From assembly GCF_001402795.1 (NCBI RefSeq), contig NZ_LIRE01000662.1, positions 1 to 37,100 on the forward strand: a stretch of 37,100 nucleotides of DNA, given 5' to 3'. Source of the stretch: Pseudanabaena sp. 'Roaring Creek' (GTDB taxonomy: Bacteria; Cyanobacteriota; Cyanobacteriia; Pseudanabaenales; Pseudanabaenaceae). The notes beneath the pieces are model-generated. The model saw nothing but the letters and a program-made list of their open reading frames with translations. It was not told where the DNA came from and searched no databases. The position numbers were made by a program, and so were the translations under genes. Within the stretch, counting starts at the first letter, position 1; every line of letters begins with the position of its first letter. Shown here piece after piece: positions 30,831 through 37,100 of the stretch.

Positions 30831-33800
30831 TTACGAAGTAGCTAGCGTACGACGCTTGGTGACCATGCGGAAGGCTTCGATGATATCGCCTTCTTTCCAT
30901 GTGGTGAATTTAGCAAGGGAGATACCGCACTCAAATCCAGCGGCGACTTCCTTAGCGTCGTCCTTAACCCGTCGCAGCGAGTCAAGCACGGCGGCATGGA
31001 CAACCTCATTGCCACGTTTGACACGGACATTACAGTTGCGAACCAGCTTGCCATTTTGGACATAGCAGCCAGCCACAGCACCCTTACCAATTGTAAAGAT
31101 CGCTCGGACTTCAGCTTGACCGAGATACTCCTCGACCATTTCAGGATCGAGTAAGCCCTCCATCGCATCTTGGATATCTTCCAAGAGCTTATAGATGACG
31201 TTGTAATCGCGGAAGTCAACACCGAGGTCGTCAGCAGCCTGTCTTGCTCCAGGAGCCATCGTAGTGTTAAAGCCAAGCACGACCGCCGAGCTAGCTGCTG
31301 CCAAACTAATATCGTTTTCGGTGATTTCCCCAGGAGCAGAGAGGAGGATGCGGAGTTGGACTTCGCGTTGAGGTAGTTGAGCCAAGGAGCCGAGAATTGC
31401 TTCGAGGGAGCCTTGTACGTCTGCCTTGAGGATGATATTGAGTTCCTTGAGGTCGCCTTCCTTGACCTTCTCGGACAAAGTACCGAGGGTGACACGGCGG
31501 GAAGCCATTGCCTGAACCAAGCGGGCTTGGCGTTGATCCATGGTGCGTTGATCAGCGATCGCCCGAGCTTGTTTTTCGTCTAGATAGACTTCAAACTCAT
31601 CACCTGCCGCAGGGACATCGCCCAGTCCGAGGACTTCGACAGCAAAGGATGGCGAAGCTTTATCGACGCGCACGCTGCGATCGTCAACCATCGCCCTGAC
31701 CTTACCAAAGGCAGCACCAGCCACGAAGATGTCACCCACACGCAACGTACCGTTCTGGACGAGCAAGGTGGCTACAGGTCCCTTAGCCTTATCGAGGTGA
31801 GCTTCGATGACCGTGCCCTTAGCCGTACGGTTGGGGTTAGCTTGTAAGTCTTCAACTTCAGCAACCAGCAAGATCATTTCCAGTAAGGTATCAAGATTCT
31901 CACGCTTGATCGCACTGACGGGAACCATGATGGTGTCGCCACCCCATTCTTCCGCAATAAGGGAATATTCCGTTAATTCTTGACGAATGCGATCGGGCTG
32001 AGCCTCGATCTTGTCAACCTTGTTAATGGCAACAACAATAGGTACTTTCGCAGCACGAGCATGACTGATGGCTTCAATGGTCTGGGGTTGGACTCCATCA
32101 TCGGCAGCAACAACCAGTACGGCAATGTCAGTAACCTTCGTACCACGCGCACGCATGGCGGTAAAGGCTTCGTGCCCAGGGGTGTCGAGGAAGACGATCT
32201 GCTGTTTTTGACCGTTATGTTCGACATCAACGTGGTATGCACCAATATGCTGGGTAATACCACCTGCTTCTCCTTGAGCCACCTTACTCTTACGAATGGC
32301 ATCCAGCAATGTGGTTTTACCATGGTCAACGTGCCCCATGATGGTCACTACGGGAGGACGACGTTGAAGCTTATCAAGGTCGCCAACATCGATCATTTCC
32401 GTCTTGAGTGCTAGCTCTACGACTTCAGGATCATGTACCTCATAGCCCAACTCTGCCGCTACCATCTTGGCAGTACCGACATCGAGCGTCTGGTTAATAT
32501 TCGCCATGATCCCCTTCATGAATAGGGTGCGAATTACCTCGGTCTCAGAGAGTACTAAGCGCTTAGCAAGTACGGCTACGGTCATGCCCTCTTCGATCTC
32601 AACGGAAGTAGGCTTTTCAGGAATGACCTCGACTTGTTGGTGACGACGATCGCGACTAGGTGCGGATTTTCTACCCTTTTGCGTTGGCTTAATATCTGCC
32701 GCCATCGTTGGCTTCGATGGCACGGCGATCGCCTTAGGACGAGCCGCAGGACGAGCTAGGGACAGACTGATCTGCGCAAGCTCGTTAGCCGCATCAAGAT
32801 CGGCGGCATCGTCATCATCATCAGCAAAGTCACGCAGATAGCGCTTGGGCTTGTTGAGACGATTCTTTTCTTTTAGCTCAAGAAGATCTTTTTCTTCTTC
32901 TTCCTTGGACTTGCCCTTACGCTTGTTAGCTTTATTCGGTAAGGTTGGCTTTTCTAAAAGTTCAGGCAATACGGGGGCAAACCCACCTACGGTTTCAGGC
33001 TTTTTGCCAGTTTTATCGGCAATGACGGGCTTTTCGGGAGCACGCATCAAGGTGGGCATCGGTGGACGCAAATTATGGGGTGGTTCGGTAGGAGCAGTGA
33101 TCCCCCTTTCAATGAGTACCGAGTCCTTGACTAATTTAGGTCCACGGCTCTGCGGTCTGCCACCAGCAGGAGCTGCCACAGGTTGTTCGACGGGTTTATT
33201 GAGCTTTGGTCTTTCGGGCTTGTTAACCTTTGCTGTTTCTTGATTCCCCTCCGCTGAAATTGCCGCAACCCTAGTCTGTTCCGACTTACTCTGGTTGGAT
33301 TTTGCCGAAACTCGTGACTCATCGGATGGTCTGGCGGCAGGTGGCTTAGGCGCAATAATAACTTTTGGAGTGACCGCAGGCGTTTTGGGACGCTCTGGGG
33401 CAACGGGCTTGTTTAACTTAACTTGAGGTGGTGACACGCTCACTAAGGCTTGCTTGGGTACCAAAGGGCGCTCGGTCTTTTCGGTCTGCGATCGCGGCTC
33501 TACCTTAGGAGTCTCCTTTCTTGGGGTCTGTTCTTTCGCAACGACTGGTTCCTTAGGCGTTTGCTTGACTGGGTTTGCCTTTGTTGCCGCCTCTTCAACT
33601 GGAGCCTTGACTGGGATCGCCACAGAAGCAGTCTTTTCTGGGGACTTGGGAGGGATAGGAGGCGCAATTAATTCCGATCTTGGTGCCGTGGGCTGAGGTT
33701 CTTTGATCGTTTTAGGAGTTACTGGTGGGGTCAATGCTGTTTCTGATGTCAATTCAATTTTGGACGCAGTAGTGGACGCAGTAGTGGTTTCGGGCAGATC

Positions 33801-34298
33801 GACCTCTAGGACAGAGGGACGAAGCGGAGGCTTAACTAATGGAGAAGCAGAGGGCATGGGCAAGGAAGGGTTAATAACAGCAGTTTTGGCAGGAGGTTCT
33901 GAGCTAAGCTCAGGGATCGGACTAGATGAATTAAGTGGAGGTGAATTAGGTTGGGGAGTGAGAGGAGGTACAGCTCCTACATTACCAGAGACAGGCGGAG
34001 TATTCAGACGAATCGTAGGCTTGGTAACGGCAAGAATTTGCTGCTTAGCAGTACGAGCCTCAGATTCTTTGGTCTTTGCCGCAGTCACAGATTTCTTTTC
34101 AGAAGCTCTGGTATCGGCAGTCTTAGGGTGTTGTTGAGGGGCTTTGATGCGTACCAATTCCGCCTCTGATTCTGTAATTGTACTACTATGACTTTTAACA
34201 ACTATATTTAACTGCTCGCATACTGCGATTACATCTTTGGTGTCGAGGTCTAACTCTCGTGAGAGTTCATATAGTCGAACTCGATTGCTTATACTCAT
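30831..34298 (-). CDS. infB: translation initiation factor IF-2
   Basis: The 1155-residue IF-2 positions initiator tRNA on the ribosome. The N-terminal IF2_N segment is [21 protein letters not shown] long proline-, lysine- and alanine-rich, low-complexity linker of about 500 residues follows, as in other cyanobacteria. The GTPase domain has [19 protein letters not shown], '[20 protein letters not shown]' and [13 protein letters not shown]. Domains II-IV include [17 protein letters not shown] and the C-terminal [20 protein letters not shown]. All G motifs are present. Transcription ends at the hairpin immediately after the stop. The start is ATG 34298 with GGCAGAGTAAGC upstream. Many antisense frames over the linker are artefacts of its composition. 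Confidence 0.96.
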   Translation of the reverse strand: MSISNRVRLYELSRELDLDTKDVIAVCEQLNIVVKSHSSTITESEAELVRIKAPQQHPKTADTRASEKKSVTAAKTKESEARTAKQQILAVTKPTIRLNTPPVSGNVGAVPPLTPQPNSPPLNSSSPIPELSSEPPAKTAVINPSLPMPSASPLVKPPLRPSVLEVDLPETTTASTTASKIELTSETALTPPVTPKTIKEPQPTAPRSELIAPPIPPKSPEKTASVAIPVKAPVEEAATKANPVKQTPKEPVVAKEQTPRKETPKVEPRSQTEKTERPLVPKQALVSVSPPQVKLNKPVAPERPKTPAVTPKVIIAPKPPAARPSDESRVSAKSNQSKSEQTRVAAISAEGNQETAKVNKPERPKLNKPVEQPVAAPAGGRPQSRGPKLVKDSVLIERGITAPTEPPHNLRPPMPTLMRAPEKPVIADKTGKKPETVGGFAPVLPELLEKPTLPNKANKRKGKSKEEEEKDLLELKEKNRLNKPKRYLRDFADDDDDAADLDAANELAQISLSLARPAARPKAIAVPSKPTMAADIKPTQKGRKSAPSRDRRHQQVEVIPEKPTSVEIEEGMTVAVLAKRLVLSETEVIRTLFMKGIMANINQTLDVGTAKMVAAELGYEVHDPEVVELALKTEMIDVGDLDKLQRRPPVVTIMGHVDHGKTTLLDAIRKSKVAQGEAGGITQHIGAYHVDVEHNGQKQQIVFLDTPGHEAFTAMRARGTKVTDIAVLVVAADDGVQPQTIEAISHARAAKVPIVVAINKVDKIEAQPDRIRQELTEYSLIAEEWGGDTIMVPVSAIKRENLDTLLEMILLVAEVEDLQANPNRTAKGTVIEAHLDKAKGPVATLLVQNGTLRVGDIFVAGAAFGKVRAMVDDRSVRVDKASPSFAVEVLGLGDVPAAGDEFEVYLDEKQARAIADQRTMDQRQARLVQAMASRRVTLGTLSEKVKEGDLKELNIILKADVQGSLEAILGSLAQLPQREVQLRILLSAPGEITENDISLAAASSAVVLGFNTTMAPGARQAADDLGVDFRDYNVIYKLLEDIQDAMEGLLDPEMVEEYLGQAEVRAIFTIGKGAVAGCYVQNGKLVRNCNVRVKRGNEVVHAAVLDSLRRVKDDAKEVAAGFECGISLAKFTTWKEGDIIEAFRMVTKRRTLATS

Positions 34299-34915
34299 TG
34301 CTTACTCTGCCCTGCGTAACTGTTGTACACGATGAAATTGAATTTACATAGAAGTTGCTTCCTATCTTTTGCTAGGTTGAATTACATTGACTGAATTACA
34401 TTGACCATAGTTAATCTTAGAAGCGCCTAGCTATCCCTGCGGCACAGGCTAGCCCGAATAGTTTTCAAGTCAGTTTCAATTTTTAGATGAAACTACTATA
34501 GCTATTATTACTCATACAACCTAGTAATATGAGAAGTTAGATAACTTAGCTCATAGAATTTGGCAAAATCTCATTCAGTTTACTAGCTCTTGTACATTAA
34601 CCCTAAACACAATTTTTGAGAAGAGATTTTTTGGAATATAGCTCTTTATGTCGATATTAAGCTCAAATCCAGACAATGTAATACTTTGCTTGGTAATACG
34701 TTGCTTGGTCTCACCTAAAGATTTAAGGTACTGTACTAATGGTCTGAGTAAGCTTTTAGGGTTTTTTAGGGTTTCTAGTTGGCTAACTTAATTGTCCTCA
34801 CCTTTGATAGTTGTTTACATTAATTTACTTTAAGGTAGGATCGGGTTATCTCTCATGTTTTGTCGCTCTAAGGTTTTGACTCGCTTTCCCAATTATTTTG
34901 ATACTTAGTTTTGAT
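34299..34915. other. spacer between divergent infB and lepA
   Basis: About 600 bp with no gene-like frame. A short direct repeat (AATACTTTGCTTGG and AATACGTTGCTTGG, 34680-34708) is the only feature I noted before the dispersed repeat. Promoters for both divergent genes should lie here, but I cannot place them. Confidence 0.4.
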
Positions 34916-35016
34916 GAGTACCTCAGCATAATTAAAATCCAGAGCTAAAACCTGCGGCGAACGCGCAGTGTGAGCCGCAGGTTTTAGGGTTTCATATTTA
35001 ATTAAGCCCATTTACT
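34916..35016. repeat. dispersed palindromic repeat, inverted partner of 2994-3095
   Basis: GAGTACCTCAGCATAATTAA then AATCC leads into AAAACCTGCGGCG, and GCCGCAGGTTTTAGGGTTTC ends the stem. The reverse complement matches 2994-3095 with few changes. It lies 39 bp before lepA. A TTTTGATATTTAG direct repeat follows at 35021-35055. Confidence 0.8.
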
Positions 35017-35055
35017 TATTTAGTTTTGATATTTTGATATTTAGTTTTGATATTT

Positions 35056-36867
<1,812 letters not shown>

Positions 36868-36910
36868 CCAATAAGCTGCCTAGTCAGCTTATTTGGTCAT
36901 ATATTTGCAA

Positions 36911-36971
36911 AATTAAAGCCCAAAAGAGGTTTGCCGCGCGGAGCGCGGCAAACCTCTTTTGGGCTTTAATT
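36911..36971. terminator. long palindrome after lepA, probable terminator
   Basis: AATTAAAGCCCAAAAGAGGT then TTGCCGCGC pairs with its inverse, with GGA at the tip. It lies between the convergent lepA and the DUF1993-like gene, so it can serve both. The apex GCGC-GGA-GCGC fits the hairpin family. Confidence 0.7.
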
Positions 36972-36980
36972 CCCAGCTAC

Positions 36981-37100
36981 TTACCGACGTGCGCCCAAGA
37001 AATCGAGTTTGCCCAGTTCCACCCCACAATGTCTGAGAATATCGTAGGCAGTCGTTACGTGGAAATAGACATTGGGCAAAATGAAGAACAATAAATAGGC
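36981..37100 (-). CDS. DUF1993-family protein, C-terminal part only
   Basis: The visible 39 residues, cut by the window edge, end FHVTTAYDILRHCGVELGKL then DFLGARR, with stop TAA at 36981. The pattern YFHVTTAYDILRH-GV-LGK-DFLG is typical of DUF1993, a family of small alpha-helical proteins of unknown role. The N-terminus and length are outside the window. It runs convergently to lepA, separated by the palindrome at 36911-36971. Confidence 0.75.
   Translation of the reverse strand, partial: AYLLFFILPNVYFHVTTAYDILRHCGVELGKLDFLGARR

Noticed and set aside
33450-34137. Plus-strand frames opposite infB
   Set aside because: They are produced by the proline- and lysine-rich linker composition of IF-2 and resemble nothing known.

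Overview
The window looks like chromosome from a freshwater filamentous cyanobacterium. It carries a complete beta-carboxysome locus (ccmO, two ccmK, ccmL, ccmM, ccmN), a SigG-type sigma factor with its anti-sigma partner, a cyanobacterial-type RNase II, and the HIP1 octamer (GCGATCGC) in most housekeeping genes. Palindromic intergenic repeats are very dense. A Pseudanabaena-like genus is my best guess, but that is inference.

Layout. 1-7460: repeats; sigG and an anti-sigma gene (minus); a 53-residue membrane peptide; an Rrf2-type regulator; a STAS anti-anti-sigma protein; mrp; an orphan gene; a FecR-domain secreted protein; an ABC ATPase. 7655-15465: a run of plus-strand accessory genes separated by attC-like recombination sites. 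I read this as an integron gene-cassette array without an integrase in the window (a CALIN). 15602-17185: a truncated DevA-like relic and a REC-GGDEF diguanylate cyclase. 17994-23995: the carboxysome cluster. 24463-27723: a small exported peptide, RNase II and lipB. 27758-30710: a broken VapC toxin with its intact antitoxin, a HEPN-motif protein, and a small gene pair that includes a retropepsin-like protein. 30831-36867: infB (minus) and lepA (plus). The window ends inside a DUF1993-type gene.

The main discovery candidate is the cassette array. Four good attC-like sites (8591-8680, 9674-9766, 12254-12344, 14401-14490), one degenerate site (15382-15475) and one truncated site (10989-11001) each fold into the expected imperfect palindrome. 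The left arm carries an extra G at the equivalent place in all four good sites. The right arm ends in CGTT. In several cassettes the first bases are the reverse complement of the left end of that cassette's own attC, as expected for excisable circles. Cassettes 1-3 are bracketed by a 235-bp direct repeat that includes the last codons of the upstream ABC ATPase gene. The cargo is an alpha/beta hydrolase, an unknown-DUF6883-DUF4926 trio, a frameshifted FAD monooxygenase, an HNH endonuclease, a secreted His/Cys protein, a DUF433-DUF5615 toxin-antitoxin pair and a membrane protein.

The second theme is a family of hairpins whose stem sequences differ from copy to copy while staying complementary, with many apices of the form GC-NNN-GC. 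Copies act as probable terminators, extend one coding end (the retropepsin-like gene) and mimic a false start (ccmN). One pair lies about 32 kb apart in opposite orientation. No tRNA, rRNA, CRISPR array, transposase or integrase was recognised.
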